A stretch of 64,000 nucleotides of DNA from Lachnospiraceae bacterium UBA7160 (GCA_002491565.1 DKWE01000045.1:4975-68974); one strand, 5' to 3'; positions 7,910 through 17,040 are shown, counted from the stretch's first letter. Notes: generated from the letters alone by a model not told the origin. Translations and numbers: made by a program.

Positions 7910-9091
7910 CTATACTATGCTTCTGCTCACACACTCTGCAAGCGCTGCGGCGCTGCTAAAACAGCGAGCAGACGGGGTTTCCAAAAGTCCGGTCTCCCGA
8001 AGGGAGAATACCGGAATGCGGTTTGCTTCGGCCAGAATTAACAGCTCCAGATTTTCTTGGTTGTAGGGACCAAACTCTGTACCGGAGTCAACAACACAGG
8101 CACATTTTTTCAGTGTTTCTCTGGCGAAGAAAAGAACTTTCTCGGAAGCCGGGCCAAAGGCCGGAGCCTCAAAGGTTCGTGCCGCCAGCGTGGAAGCTGC
8201 ATGATAATCCACACTTCCCTTCTGCAGGATCCCCGTTGCAAAAGGGGTTCCTTTCTTTTGGAGTACCCGGTAACACATCGCTCCCCTGCCTTCTCCGGGT
8301 ACCACAAAAACAGAAGGTTCTCCCATCGCTCCCATTAGTTCCACACTTCCCAATGTCATGTTGAACATTCCATCGTGGATGTCATAAAGCCCGCTTACCG
8401 TCTGGGTGTCCAGAACGTCCTCCGGGGCGCCAAAACAGAGAATTGTGCCATCTTTTACGAGCACCACTTCATCAGCCAGCTTTGCCGCCAGATCCACCTC
8501 ATGAAGAGATAGTACTACCGAAAGTCCCTGACCCGAGGTCAGATCCCGAAGAATATTCATCAGCTCAATTTTATGGCGAATATCCAGGTAGCTGGTAGGT
8601 TCATCCATCACGATCACCTCCGGCTTCTGGCAAAGCGCCCTGGCAAGCAGCACCCTCTGTCGCTGCCCGTCACTCAGCTCGGAAAAATGCCGGTCACAAA
8701 GCTCTGCCACATGAACCAGGGCCATAGATTCCTCTACTATCTTTTCGTCTTCCGGGGAAAGCCTTCCAAAATGTCCTGTGTAGGGGTACCGCCCCACAGC
8801 AATCACCTCACGGCAGGTCAGAAGCTCCGGATCTACCCGCTCCGTCAGCACCACTGACACATGACGTGCCAATTCCATGCTGCTCATCCGGAAAATATCC
8901 CTTCCATCAATGTATGCGCATCCGCCAAGGCTTGTAAGATGCCTGGTGATACTTCGAAGAATTGTAGATTTTCCGGAGCCATTAGGGCCGACGAGACAGA
9001 GGATTCCTCCCTTCGGGATTCCGATGTTGATATGCTTGATCAGGGGCTTTTCATGATACCCCACCGTCAGATCTCTGGTTTCAAAGTACAT
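7910..9091 (-). CDS. ABC transporter ATPase, iron/B12 type, with C-terminal extension
   Basis: Residues 1-250 form a FepC/BtuD-type ATPase: Walker A GPNGSGKST, signature LSDGQRQR, Walker B VIVMDEPTSYLD and the switch His in LSLHEVDLA. Residues about 255-393 form an extra domain with GTPFATGILQKGSVDYHAA and a later EFGPYNQENLELL. I recall similar tails on some archaeal and clostridial B12/iron importer ATPases, where a Gly-rich strand is followed by GxLNxGDxD and FGPxNxxNLE; its role is unknown to me. The start is the ATG at 9091, eight bases behind GGAGG; the longer GTG start lies only two bases from that site. The gene follows its permease by 14 bases. Confidence 0.88.
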   Translation of the reverse strand: MYFETRDLTVGYHEKPLIKHINIGIPKGGILCLVGPNGSGKSTILRSITRHLTSLGGCAYIDGRDIFRMSSMELARHVSVVLTERVDPELLTCREVIAVGRYPYTGHFGRLSPEDEKIVEESMALVHVAELCDRHFSELSDGQRQRVLLARALCQKPEVIVMDEPTSYLDIRHKIELMNILRDLTSGQGLSVVLSLHEVDLAAKLADEVVLVKDGTILCFGAPEDVLDTQTVSGLYDIHDGMFNMTLGSVELMGAMGEPSVFVVPGEGRGAMCYRVLQKKGTPFATGILQKGSVDYHAASTLAARTFEAPAFGPASEKVLFFARETLKKCACVVDSGTEFGPYNQENLELLILAEANRIPVFSLRETGLLETPSARCFSSAAALAECVSRSIV

Positions 9092-9105
9092 GTTCACTTC
9101 CTCCC

Positions 9106-10122
9106 TTACGCCTGTTCCCTTTTCCGTTTGATCATCAGCCAGATTACCACCGGAGCTCCTAAGACTGAGGTCACAGTGCTGATGGTCAGCTCCACTGGCG
9201 CGAAAGCGGTCCGGGCTATCAGATCACTCAGAAGACAGAATACACTTCCTGAAAGAAACGTGGCGGGAATCAAAACCTCCGGGCGTGAGGTTTTAAAAAG
9301 CATTCTGGTGATATGCGGCACTGCAATTCCCACGAAGGAGACCGGGCCCGCGAATGCGGTCACGCAGGCGGAGAGGATGCTGGACAAAATCACAAGAATC
9401 ACCCGGAACCGCTTTACATTGACCCCCATACTTTTCGCGTAATTCTCCCCTAAAAGATAGGCAGACAGTGGTTTTGACAAAGTCAGCACAAGCAGTGAAG
9501 TGGGGAGAATGATAAGCGTTGATGCTCCCAGAGTAGCCCAGGTAATACCAGAAAAGCTTCCCATCGACCAGAGGGTAAAGTTTCGCAGCTGATTATTCTC
9601 CGCAAATGTGACCATGAAGTTGGTTCCCGCATCACAGATGTATCCGATCATCATGCCGATTACCAGAAGCATGGACAAATTCCGCACCTTTCCAGATACG
9701 AGCAGCACCAGTCCCATGGCGGCCAGCGCTCCTACAAAGGCCGCTGCAAAGATCGTATACGGGGAGTAAAGACCTGCAAAAAACGGCGAGGAAACAAGCA
9801 TGAAGAAGCCGACAAACAGCCTGGAGCCCGAAGAGATTCCCAGGACAAAAGGTCCTGCGATTGGATTTTTGAAAAAGGTCTGAAGGAGGAAGCCCGCAAT
9901 AGACAGGCCCCCTCCCATTACTGCGGTTCCCAAAAGACGGGGCAGACGAATTTTCCAGAGAATATTTCCCTCCAGAGAACCGTCATTGCCGTTCCCCAGA
10001 AGGTGGAACACCTGTACAATACTAAGATGCACAGAGCCGGAATTGACGTTTACATAAAACATGACAGCTAAAAGGCCCAAAAGAACCAGAAAGCCGACGG
10101 TATTTCGTGTATGCTGCTTCAT
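9106..10122 (-). CDS. FecCD-family ABC transporter permease
   Basis: The 338-residue integral membrane protein has the ten-helix pattern of the BtuC/FecCD family that carries iron-siderophores, heme or cobalamin. Visible family motifs are RLPRLLGTAVMGGGLSIAGF, NPIAGPFVLGISSGS and GPVSFVGIAVPHITR. It would work as a homodimer with the ATPase encoded directly downstream. The start is the ATG at 10122 (GGAGG then GCAGT); the GTG at 10134 would hide the ribosome site. B12-riboswitch control of the operon suggests the cargo is a corrinoid, another tetrapyrrole or cobalt complex, but sequence alone cannot separate these from iron chelates. Confidence 0.9.
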   Translation of the reverse strand: MKQHTRNTVGFLVLLGLLAVMFYVNVNSGSVHLSIVQVFHLLGNGNDGSLEGNILWKIRLPRLLGTAVMGGGLSIAGFLLQTFFKNPIAGPFVLGISSGSRLFVGFFMLVSSPFFAGLYSPYTIFAAAFVGALAAMGLVLLVSGKVRNLSMLLVIGMMIGYICDAGTNFMVTFAENNQLRNFTLWSMGSFSGITWATLGASTLIILPTSLLVLTLSKPLSAYLLGENYAKSMGVNVKRFRVILVILSSILSACVTAFAGPVSFVGIAVPHITRMLFKTSRPEVLIPATFLSGSVFCLLSDLIARTAFAPVELTISTVTSVLGAPVVIWLMIKRKREQA

Positions 10123-10223
10123 ACTGCCCTCCACTTACATAAACCTCCTATCACGAAAAGCCAAGCAAAGTCTGTGCTAAAACAGCGGGTGAGCTGCCCT
10201 GCACATTTATCACGGAGAGAAAC

Positions 10224-10258
10224 GATCTGCGGATCTCTTTTGCAGAAAACCGCAGATC
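10224..10258 (-). other. hairpin between binding-protein and permease genes
   Basis: GATCTGCGG and CCGCAGATC form a perfect nine-pair stem with a 17-base loop in the 209-base gap between the binding-protein and permease genes. The minus-strand tail GTTTCTCTCC is only weakly T-rich. It could be a leaky terminator or a processing/stability hairpin that lets the binding protein be made in excess, as is common in importer operons. That role is inference. Confidence 0.45.
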
Positions 10259-10331
10259 AAATGGATACCTGTACAAGATCACACCTGATGAATTCCGAAA
10301 CAAAGTGTGATAATCCATTCAAATGACTGAT

Positions 10332-11492
10332 TTACTCTTCCGGCATTTTGTAGAAGTAATGGAGATTTTCCGCATCCTCAGGATGATAGATAATGGTAGC
10401 AATATCCTCAATCATGGTCGCCACATCATCTGCGGACTGCCAGTAGTTTTTCTCGATTCCCCAGACATTACCTTCCTTGATAGCCTTCATATCCGACAGA
10501 TAGTCACCGTTTGCCAGGATATCCTGTACGGAGGATACACTCGTATCGCTTGTATTGTCGTAAATCAAAATATCCGTCTCAATGGAATCCTTATAGAAAT
10601 CCTCTACGGTCATCTTGGTATTACCGCCCTTTTCCGGCTCGAGCTCCGCAAACGGGTAGGTGCCGCCCGCCAGCATCAGCATCTTATTAACGTAGTCGCC
10701 GCCGTTGCGGACATATACGTTGCCGTCGTAAACATAGGTCTGGATGATTGACGGATGTGACTCTTCCGCCGCCACGCTGTCTGCAACTGCCTGTACCTTC
10801 TCCACTTCAGCATCGAAGTAAGCGTTTGCTTCATCCTCCATATCAAGGAGTGCGCCGATCAGCTTTACCCACTCGATTCTGCCTAACGGGTGATTTTCCA
10901 GATGCATGCTGTCCGCAATGTAAGGGATGCCAAGCTCGTCAAACTTTGCAAGCACCTCATCGCTCCCGTGGAGAGTGTTGGCAGAGATCACAACAATCTG
11001 CGGAGCTGCCGCACTGATAAGCTCATAATCCGGGTCGGAGTTCTTTCCGACAAAGACCGTCGTGCCATCTTCCATCTGCTGCACCACCTGGTCAATATGC
11101 CATTTTTCTTTGTCAGTCGTTACCATAGTTACCTTGTCCAAGGCACCAATGGCATGGAACAGGGTTGCATGTGTCGTGGAGAAGCAGCCAAGCTTGGTCA
11201 GCGGTGCCTGAAGAATGGTCATATCTTTTGCATCCTCCTCAGATACCGTTACGCCCTCCGGGACCCAGAGAAATTTCTGCTCTCCGCCGTCCGTGATAAT
11301 CTTACAGCCGTTCGCCAGGTAGTCCACGGAAAAGTTATTTGCGTACTGAAGCTCCATGCTGCTTACGATTTCCATGCCCTCAGAAGCACTTTCCTCAGCC
11401 ATCACCGGGAACGCAGAAAAACCATTTCCTCCGGAAAGCATCATTGCCGCTGCGAGAATCACTGCTGCCTTTTTCACATTGCTTCTTTTCAT
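10332..11492 (-). CDS. periplasmic-binding-type substrate-binding protein
   Basis: The 386-residue protein begins with a basic, hydrophobic signal peptide (to about residue 30, ending near PVMAEE). No lipobox Cys is evident, which is unusual for a Gram-positive binding protein. The body is the FepB/BtuF/TroA-like fold: KLGCFSTTHATLFHAIGAL, later AAAPQIVVISANTLHGSDEVL, and a C-terminal lobe with YIADSMHLENHPLGRIEWVK. It would capture the ligand for the permease and ATPase encoded downstream. It lies 68 bases after cobN. Its anchoring, if any, is unclear: it may be held by the uncleaved signal helix. Confidence 0.82.
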   Translation of the reverse strand: MKRSNVKKAAVILAAAMMLSGGNGFSAFPVMAEESASEGMEIVSSMELQYANNFSVDYLANGCKIITDGGEQKFLWVPEGVTVSEEDAKDMTILQAPLTKLGCFSTTHATLFHAIGALDKVTMVTTDKEKWHIDQVVQQMEDGTTVFVGKNSDPDYELISAAAPQIVVISANTLHGSDEVLAKFDELGIPYIADSMHLENHPLGRIEWVKLIGALLDMEDEANAYFDAEVEKVQAVADSVAAEESHPSIIQTYVYDGNVYVRNGGDYVNKMLMLAGGTYPFAELEPEKGGNTKMTVEDFYKDSIETDILIYDNTSDTSVSSVQDILANGDYLSDMKAIKEGNVWGIEKNYWQSADDVATMIEDIATIIYHPEDAENLHYFYKMPEE

Positions 11493-11560
11493 TTGTATTC
11501 CTTCCTTTCTGAAACTCAGTTTTTGGTTACTTTATATTCACACCGGCCGGTGATGAATAG

Positions 11561-14500
11561 CTAATAGTAATATTCGTCCTCGAGATTCCCTTCCAGTTCC
11601 AGATAAAGATTCCGGATCGCTTCAAGCGTTCTTTCATCCGCTTCCCACATACCTCTCGCCTGGGCTTCCAGAAAACGCGAGGCGAGCTGATAGAGTGCCG
11701 CATCGTTGACCTCGCCGATCCAGGTCCTCGTCTCATCATCCAGGAGAAACTTCCCTGCCATCTCATCGTACATCCAGTTTTCCGCTACCTCGGCAGTGGC
11801 ATCCCAGCCGAAAAACGTATCAAAGGTAGTAGAGAGTTCCTGAGCACCTTTATATCCGTGGCGTTTCAGGCCAGAAAGCCATTTCGGATTCAGAATCCGG
11901 CTTCGCATCACCCGGGCAAGCTCTGTCTTTACTGTGGTGGTCTCTGGCCGGGACACGTCCGCAGTAAGCCCTGCCACAGACACGGGCTTTTCCCCGCTGC
12001 TTGTCCGAACAGCAGCCATGAGTCCGCCATGGTAGCTGTAGAAATCATCGCAGTCCAGCATGTCGATCTCCACAGAGGATTCGTTTTTAATGGTGACTCC
12101 CACGGTGGAAAGCCGGGAAGAAAAGAGCTTTGGCATTGCCTCTCCATGGAAATGCCGGCTGTAACCGTGGGCACTCCAGAGAGTGTATACTTTACTCAGG
12201 TCTTCAAAATTTTCCCAGTTCCTGCTGTGAATGGCCTTGTCCACGCCTGCACCATAGGTTCCCGGAGGACAGCCGAACACCCGAAGAGACGCCTGTTCTC
12301 CCGCTTCATTCTCAGTCATTCCTTCGGCTACCAGACGGACAAATTCCTCCTCGGTGTGCTTGCGGACATAATTCTGCTTCGGCAGTTCATCAAGGGCAGA
12401 TACGGAGAGTACTGCCTGCTCTACAAGCTCTACCACGTTGGGAAAGGTATCCCGGAACAGACCGCTGATTCGAAGCACTGCGTCAATCCGGGGGCGTCCC
12501 AGTTCCTTAAGGCTTATGGGTTCCACGCCCACCACCCGGTTCGAGTCTCCAAGATAGATGGGCCGAACTCCCATCAGCGCCATTGCCTCAGCGATGTCCT
12601 CTCCATGGGTCTTCATACATTCATCGGAGTAAACCACGATTGCCATGCTCTCCGGCCATGCCCCTTCCTTTTCCCGTCGATAAGCTTCGATGGCCTGCCG
12701 TGCCAGCGCCTGCCCGATTTCCCAGGCAGAGCGGCTGGGAATGGCCGCTGGATCAATCGCGTAGAAATTACGGCCTGTAGGAAGGATATGGACGTTCCCC
12801 CGCGAGGGGCTTCCACCAGGAAGAGGAGGGACAAACTGGCCTTCCAATCCGTGCATCAAAAGCTCCATCTCCTCCGTTGTCCTGCGGAGGGCCGGAGCCG
12901 CTGTACGGCATGCAAAATCCAATACCTTCCTCAGTGCAGTGAGATTCCCCGGAAAATGCTCTGGCTCTATACTTTCATTCACCTTACATGGATCATATCC
13001 CGCTGCGGCAAGGCGCGCAAAAATCCTGCGGGATACTTCGGTTGCCTGGTCAAGACGCATGTAGCCAGTCGTTCCGTCTGCGTCCTCCGCCTCCGGATAT
13101 GCCCGAATTCGCTCAGAATCATACCCCTGAGCATCAAGAATGCTGTCTGTAAGCCCTGGCACCGACAGATTCGGAACCCGCAGAAGAGATCTCAGAAGAT
13201 TATCAAACCGTATTCCCTCTTCTGCTTTTCCAAAGACATGAAGCCCATCGCGCACCATGGACGACTTGATTTTGCTCACCCAGCGATGGAGAAGAGAGAT
13301 TCCCTTGTCCGGATCCTGCTCCAGAGTTTCACGGCTCATATCAAGATCCTTCACGATCGAAAGCTTTTCCGCCAGATCAAAGATCCGCCCGGCCAGTTCC
13401 GAAAGCTGTGCCTTCCTCGCCTGTCTCGCGTGATAATATTCGTCAATGGCTTCATCCAGATCCGTGAGTTCCCCGTAGGTGTCCGACTCATCCATGGAGG
13501 GGATCATATGATCTGTCACGCAGGCATAGGATCTTCGTTTTGCCTGGATGCCCTCCCCAAGAATGCTGATATTGTAGATGTAGAGATGGGGAATTCCTCC
13601 GATACAGATGTCTCCGAAGCACCCGGAGGAAAGCCCGACCTCTTTACCGGGAAGCCACTCCAGAGTTCCGTGCGTTCCCACGTGAAGGATCGCATCCGCC
13701 CGAAAGACTTCATCTATCCAGCGGTAAAAAGCCAGATACGAGTGTGGCGGAGTGTTGTCCGTGCTGTGATAAAGCTCCTCCGCTTTCCCCGGGGCAGACC
13801 GGAGGGGCTGAAGACCGATAAAGAGATTTCCATTTCGGATTCCGGGAATCACCAGACGGTCCTCGGACACCATCACCTCCCCAGGCGCCATTCCCCAGCT
13901 CTCTTCCATCTGCTTACGGGTCTCCGGATTCAGGCGTCCGAACCATTCCTGATACTGCCCGGCACTCACAAAAGCAGCCGCTCTCCTGGCCACAGCCTCC
14001 GGCGAAAGCCACTGATTGTCGTTCGTAACCGCATCCCGGATCTTCTGGATAATCTCCTGGCCATCTTGAAAATCGAACTCTGTGGAAAGCCCCCTCTCCT
14101 TCAGTGCCCTTACGACCCCATAGACGCTCTCGGGAGAGTCCAGCGCATGGGCATCCCCGATGGTGTCATTTCTCGGCGGCATATTGTGGAAAATGATGGC
14201 AATCCGTTTCTCTGACATTGGCTTTCTGGAGAGTCCTCCCCAGCGCGCAGCGAGCTCTGCCACCCGATTCACCCGGTCCTTCAGGGGGCGGCATACTCTC
14301 TTTCCGTCTGGTTCCTGCTCAGTGACGGCAAAGGGTACAGAAATCAGCTGTCCGTCAAATTCCGGCTGATAAACGGTGATTGGCAGAGAGATCAGATCCA
14401 GTCCCCGGATATCCCGCCGGTACTCTTCTTCGCTGAAATACGTTGTAAGCCCCTGAATCACCGGAAGCTTCCACGCTTCGAAAAAGCTCTCCGGCGGCCT

Positions 14501-15313
14501 TCCCGTCTTGAATACTTTTCCGGAAAGAGTGGTGAGAGAAAAGCCATAGGTCAAGACAAGTGCACAGGGGATCGGGGAGCCGTCCGTTCTCCGGTACATC
14601 CGTTCCATCCGGTAAAGCATTCCCGTTTTTTTCTTATGATCCGCTGTGAAGGAGTCCGCCAACGCGAAAGGAACACATCCACGCTCTTCAATCGCTGTAA
14701 TCAGGGCGTTCACATGGGCGAGATTCCCGGTTCTGACATAGTAGTCATGGATCAGGACTCCGATCACCGGACGCGTTTCAGAAAGGATCGACTTCCGGAA
14801 GGTATCCTCCTCATCCTCCGTAAGAATCCGCCCTCCGGCATAGATTCCCTGCCCCTTCGGAGGACTTGGCGGCTTTAGCGCAAACCTGCCTCTTCCGAAA
14901 AGATTGCACGCGGCAAGAAGAAATTGCTCCATATCCGGCAGACTTCCTGCCCGGAAATATCCATCCAGAAGCTGATAGCCTTCCTGCGTAAGGCCAAGCA
15001 TAGGCAGCATCTTTGCAAGTTCCTCTGCGATCGTGGAGGTGAAGTATACTGGTTTTTTCTCTGAAAGCTGCTTCCACAGCCTGGTAAAGCATCGAAGAGC
15101 CTGGATGGAGCCATGGGCCAGAATTACAGCAAAATCTGCTTTTCCAGCATCACCAAGCAGTTGCAGCTCCTTGACCGGGTCTTCATTTACTTCGCGAACT
15201 GCATACATACGGACCACCATAGTATCTGGATACTGTGTGCGAATGCGGTCCGCAGCCTGGGGAATTCCCCAGAGCCAATAGTCATTCATGACTACAAATA
15301 AAATATTCAGCAT
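11561..15313 (-). CDS. cobN: CobN/ChlH-type chelatase large subunit
   Basis: The 1250-residue protein is about the length of CobN, the porphyrin/corrin-binding catalytic subunit of ATP-dependent cobaltochelatase, homologous to ChlH of magnesium chelatase. Family cues include IAIIFHNMPPRNDTIGDAHA, HVGTHGTLEWLPGKEVGLS and ALDELPKQNYVRKH. It is the first gene of a B12-riboswitch operon that also encodes ChlI- and ChlD-like motor subunits and a tetrapyrrole/iron importer, so a full three-subunit chelatase is present. It starts with ATG behind GAGGGAACAG. Known CobN acts in the oxygen-dependent B12 route; anaerobic clostridia normally insert cobalt early with CbiK/CbiX, so its substrate here is uncertain. 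Metal insertion into a salvaged ring is one reading. Confidence 0.9.
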   Translation of the reverse strand: MLNILFVVMNDYWLWGIPQAADRIRTQYPDTMVVRMYAVREVNEDPVKELQLLGDAGKADFAVILAHGSIQALRCFTRLWKQLSEKKPVYFTSTIAEELAKMLPMLGLTQEGYQLLDGYFRAGSLPDMEQFLLAACNLFGRGRFALKPPSPPKGQGIYAGGRILTEDEEDTFRKSILSETRPVIGVLIHDYYVRTGNLAHVNALITAIEERGCVPFALADSFTADHKKKTGMLYRMERMYRRTDGSPIPCALVLTYGFSLTTLSGKVFKTGRPPESFFEAWKLPVIQGLTTYFSEEEYRRDIRGLDLISLPITVYQPEFDGQLISVPFAVTEQEPDGKRVCRPLKDRVNRVAELAARWGGLSRKPMSEKRIAIIFHNMPPRNDTIGDAHALDSPESVYGVVRALKERGLSTEFDFQDGQEIIQKIRDAVTNDNQWLSPEAVARRAAAFVSAGQYQEWFGRLNPETRKQMEESWGMAPGEVMVSEDRLVIPGIRNGNLFIGLQPLRSAPGKAEELYHSTDNTPPHSYLAFYRWIDEVFRADAILHVGTHGTLEWLPGKEVGLSSGCFGDICIGGIPHLYIYNISILGEGIQAKRRSYACVTDHMIPSMDESDTYGELTDLDEAIDEYYHARQARKAQLSELAGRIFDLAEKLSIVKDLDMSRETLEQDPDKGISLLHRWVSKIKSSMVRDGLHVFGKAEEGIRFDNLLRSLLRVPNLSVPGLTDSILDAQGYDSERIRAYPEAEDADGTTGYMRLDQATEVSRRIFARLAAAGYDPCKVNESIEPEHFPGNLTALRKVLDFACRTAAPALRRTTEEMELLMHGLEGQFVPPLPGGSPSRGNVHILPTGRNFYAIDPAAIPSRSAWEIGQALARQAIEAYRREKEGAWPESMAIVVYSDECMKTHGEDIAEAMALMGVRPIYLGDSNRVVGVEPISLKELGRPRIDAVLRISGLFRDTFPNVVELVEQAVLSVSALDELPKQNYVRKHTEEEFVRLVAEGMTENEAGEQASLRVFGCPPGTYGAGVDKAIHSRNWENFEDLSKVYTLWSAHGYSRHFHGEAMPKLFSSRLSTVGVTIKNESSVEIDMLDCDDFYSYHGGLMAAVRTSSGEKPVSVAGLTADVSRPETTTVKTELARVMRSRILNPKWLSGLKRHGYKGAQELSTTFDTFFGWDATAEVAENWMYDEMAGKFLLDDETRTWIGEVNDAALYQLASRFLEAQARGMWEADERTLEAIRNLYLELEGNLEDEYYY

Positions 15314-15442
15314 TCTGTTCCCTCGCTTTGTGTTCTCAGTCCTGCTACATTCTTTGCTTCATTACAGTCTTTTCTTCACTCCGATCTGCATCTTATTCCA
15401 GCCGGTACATAACAGATATTCGCTGTAGCGCCGAAAATTTAT

Positions 15443-15478
15443 GCAACAAAAAAGGAACCATTCTCCCCGGTTCCTTTT
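15443..15478 (-). terminator. riboswitch expression-platform terminator
   Basis: On the minus strand AAAAGGAACC pairs perfectly with GGTTCCTTTT around a nine-base loop and is followed by TTTTTTGTTGC. It lies between the cobalamin aptamer and cobN, about 110 bases past the aptamer, so premature termination when B12 is bound is the likely control step. Confidence 0.88.
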
Positions 15479-15586
15479 AGGCATACAAAACAACGAAACC
15501 AGGCGTTCCAAATTCTATGGTCACACCCAGCCCCTGGCTTGTCAAGTTAACGCTCGCTCCTGAAGTCCGAAGAGTCTCACATCTGA

Positions 15587-15755
15587 CATACAAGCAGGTC
15601 TTCTGACTTATGTATCCTCATCTCTGCCAACCTTCCCGGTATTTCCAGTGGTATCTTCTGGCAGGACTCCTCAATTACAGTAGCGGCCCTGTACGGGATT
15701 CTCACCCGTTTCCCTTTTCACCCGCATGCGAAAAAAGCATACGGACACTTGTATG
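15587..15755 (-). promoter_or_regulatory. cobalamin riboswitch
   Basis: Read on the minus strand the region carries the landmarks of the cobalamin aptamer: a closing stem CATACAAG/CTTGTATG (15748-15755 with 15587-15594), a P2-like stem GTATGC/GCATGC, GGGTGAGAATCCCG, then GGGCCGCTACTGTAA, a downstream CCACTGG and the terminal AGTCAGAAGACCTGC. It is followed by an intrinsic terminator and then cobN. In this class bound adenosyl- or other cobalamin normally lowers expression, so the transporter and chelatase genes should be made when B12 is scarce. Confidence 0.93.
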
Positions 15756-15788
15756 GATTCATTATTCAATTTCTAAATATCTGCTGCC

Positions 15789-15816
15789 ATTGTACCACTT
15801 CTCAATGATTTGTCAA
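15789..15816 (-). promoter_or_regulatory. promoter of the cobN operon
   Basis: On the minus strand: TTGACA, 16 bases, TACAAT. Predicted transcription begins near 15782, about 27 bases before the riboswitch closing stem. This completes a promoter, aptamer, terminator, cobN order within the 663-base gene-free stretch. Confidence 0.82.
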
Positions 15817-15887
15817 TTGTTTTTCGTTACCGTTCACGGCCATCTGTGAATTGTAACGTTTTTCGCCGAACTGTTTTCGCAAAAACA

Positions 15888-15915
15888 TTGAATTTTTTCG
15901 CATATGTGATATGAT
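15888..15915 (+). promoter_or_regulatory. promoter of the YHYH/Ig-like gene
   Basis: TTGAAT, 16 bases, TATGAT, ending about 60 bases before the ATG at 15977. It is back-to-back with the cobN promoter, about 70 bases away. Confidence 0.6.
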
Positions 15916-15976
15916 AGATTCAGCCGTTTCGACGGCAGAAAAAGATAAAAATACAAAGAAAAGGGAGTTTGAAGTT

Positions 15977-17029
15977 ATGAAACATTTAAAACATTTTTTC
16001 GCTTCACTGATGATACTTCTTTTGTTCGTGTCTTTCGTTACCCCCGCTGTATTAGATAACAGCTTTGTGCTAGTCGCGGAAGCTCACTCCGGCAGAACAG
16101 ATTCAAACGGCGGACACCATGACAATAAGAATGTCAGCGGGCTTGGCTCCTACCATTATCACTGCGGCGGACATCCTGCACATTTGCATCCGAATGGAAA
16201 GTGTCCGTATGCTTCTTCAGGAAGTAGCTCCACGAAAGTGAAACTAAATAAGACATCAGCCACTTTGACAGAAGGAAAAACACTGCAGCTGAAGCTTAAT
16301 GGCACCTCCTCGAAGGCGAACTGGACCAGTAACCAGAAATCAGTCGCCACGGTTAATTCCAAGGGCCTGGTAACTGCAAAGAAAAAAGGGAGCGCTGTGA
16401 TTACGGCTCAGGTCGGTTCGAAGAACTATTCCTGCAAACTAACCGTAAAGGCACTTTCTCTAAATAAGACGAAAGTAAGCTTAACTCCCGGACAAAATAC
16501 GGTTCTAAAGCTTGATACGAGCAAAAAGATCAAATGGAGTTCTTCCAACAAAAAGGTAGCCTCTGTAACCAGCAAAGGGAAAGTAACCGCGAAGCAGGCT
16601 GGAAAAGCTACAATCACGGCAAGCGTTGGTAAAAAGAAATACACCTGTGTTGTTACTGTTCAAGAGAATACGTCTGTTTGGAAAGACAAAATTGTGATCA
16701 AGACGATGAACTATAATCCTGAGGGCAATGAACTCTGTTTTAAGATTACAAATAATACGAATGAGACTATCACCGTATACAAGGAGCTCCGTGCCTATGA
16801 TGATCTTGATCAATACAATGGCTCTATGACCTTGCCTTCAGGCAAAACAGTCAAGATCAAACCTCGGCAAACGAAAGAAGTGACGTTTTCAGACGCTTCC
16901 CTTAGCGGTGAATTGATCTACTATACGCAGAGATTTGAATTTAAAATGAAAGTGGGGAGCAAAAAAATATCCTGTTATGCAGAATATAGTTACAATAATA
17001 AAACCCCTTACAAGTTCACGTTCAAGTAG
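15977..17029 (+). CDS. secreted YHYH-motif protein with two Ig-like domains
   Basis: The chosen start is the ATG at 15977 behind AAGGGAG, giving 350 residues. A signal peptide (about residues 1-36) is followed by a short His/Gly/Cys-rich module, GRTDSNGGHHDNKN then GSYHYHCGGHPAHLHPNG, typical of the YHYH group and possibly metal-binding. Residues about 85-240 hold two bacterial Ig-like (Big2) domains, each with the signature of a strand, W(T/S)S(N/S)xKxVA(T/S)V, KGxVTAKKxG and A(V/T)ITA. A third beta-rich domain ends the protein. It is exported and probably surface-associated. It sits back-to-back with the B12-controlled operon, but nothing shows that they are co-regulated. Confidence 0.82.
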   Translation: MKHLKHFFASLMILLLFVSFVTPAVLDNSFVLVAEAHSGRTDSNGGHHDNKNVSGLGSYHYHCGGHPAHLHPNGKCPYASSGSSSTKVKLNKTSATLTEGKTLQLKLNGTSSKANWTSNQKSVATVNSKGLVTAKKKGSAVITAQVGSKNYSCKLTVKALSLNKTKVSLTPGQNTVLKLDTSKKIKWSSSNKKVASVTSKGKVTAKQAGKATITASVGKKKYTCVVTVQENTSVWKDKIVIKTMNYNPEGNELCFKITNNTNETITVYKELRAYDDLDQYNGSMTLPSGKTVKIKPRQTKEVTFSDASLSGELIYYTQRFEFKMKVGSKKISCYAEYSYNNKTPYKFTFK

Positions 17030-17040
17030 CCAGTGACTCA

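Noticed and set aside
12536..12560. A GGTTCGAGTCTCC string resembling a tRNA T-loop
   Set aside because: It lies within cobN coding sequence and no cloverleaf arms flank it.
11858..14215. A 785-codon open frame on the plus strand opposite cobN
   Set aside because: The minus-strand cobN has family motifs along its whole length; the plus-strand product shows none, and has no ribosome site. It is a by-product of high-GC codon use.
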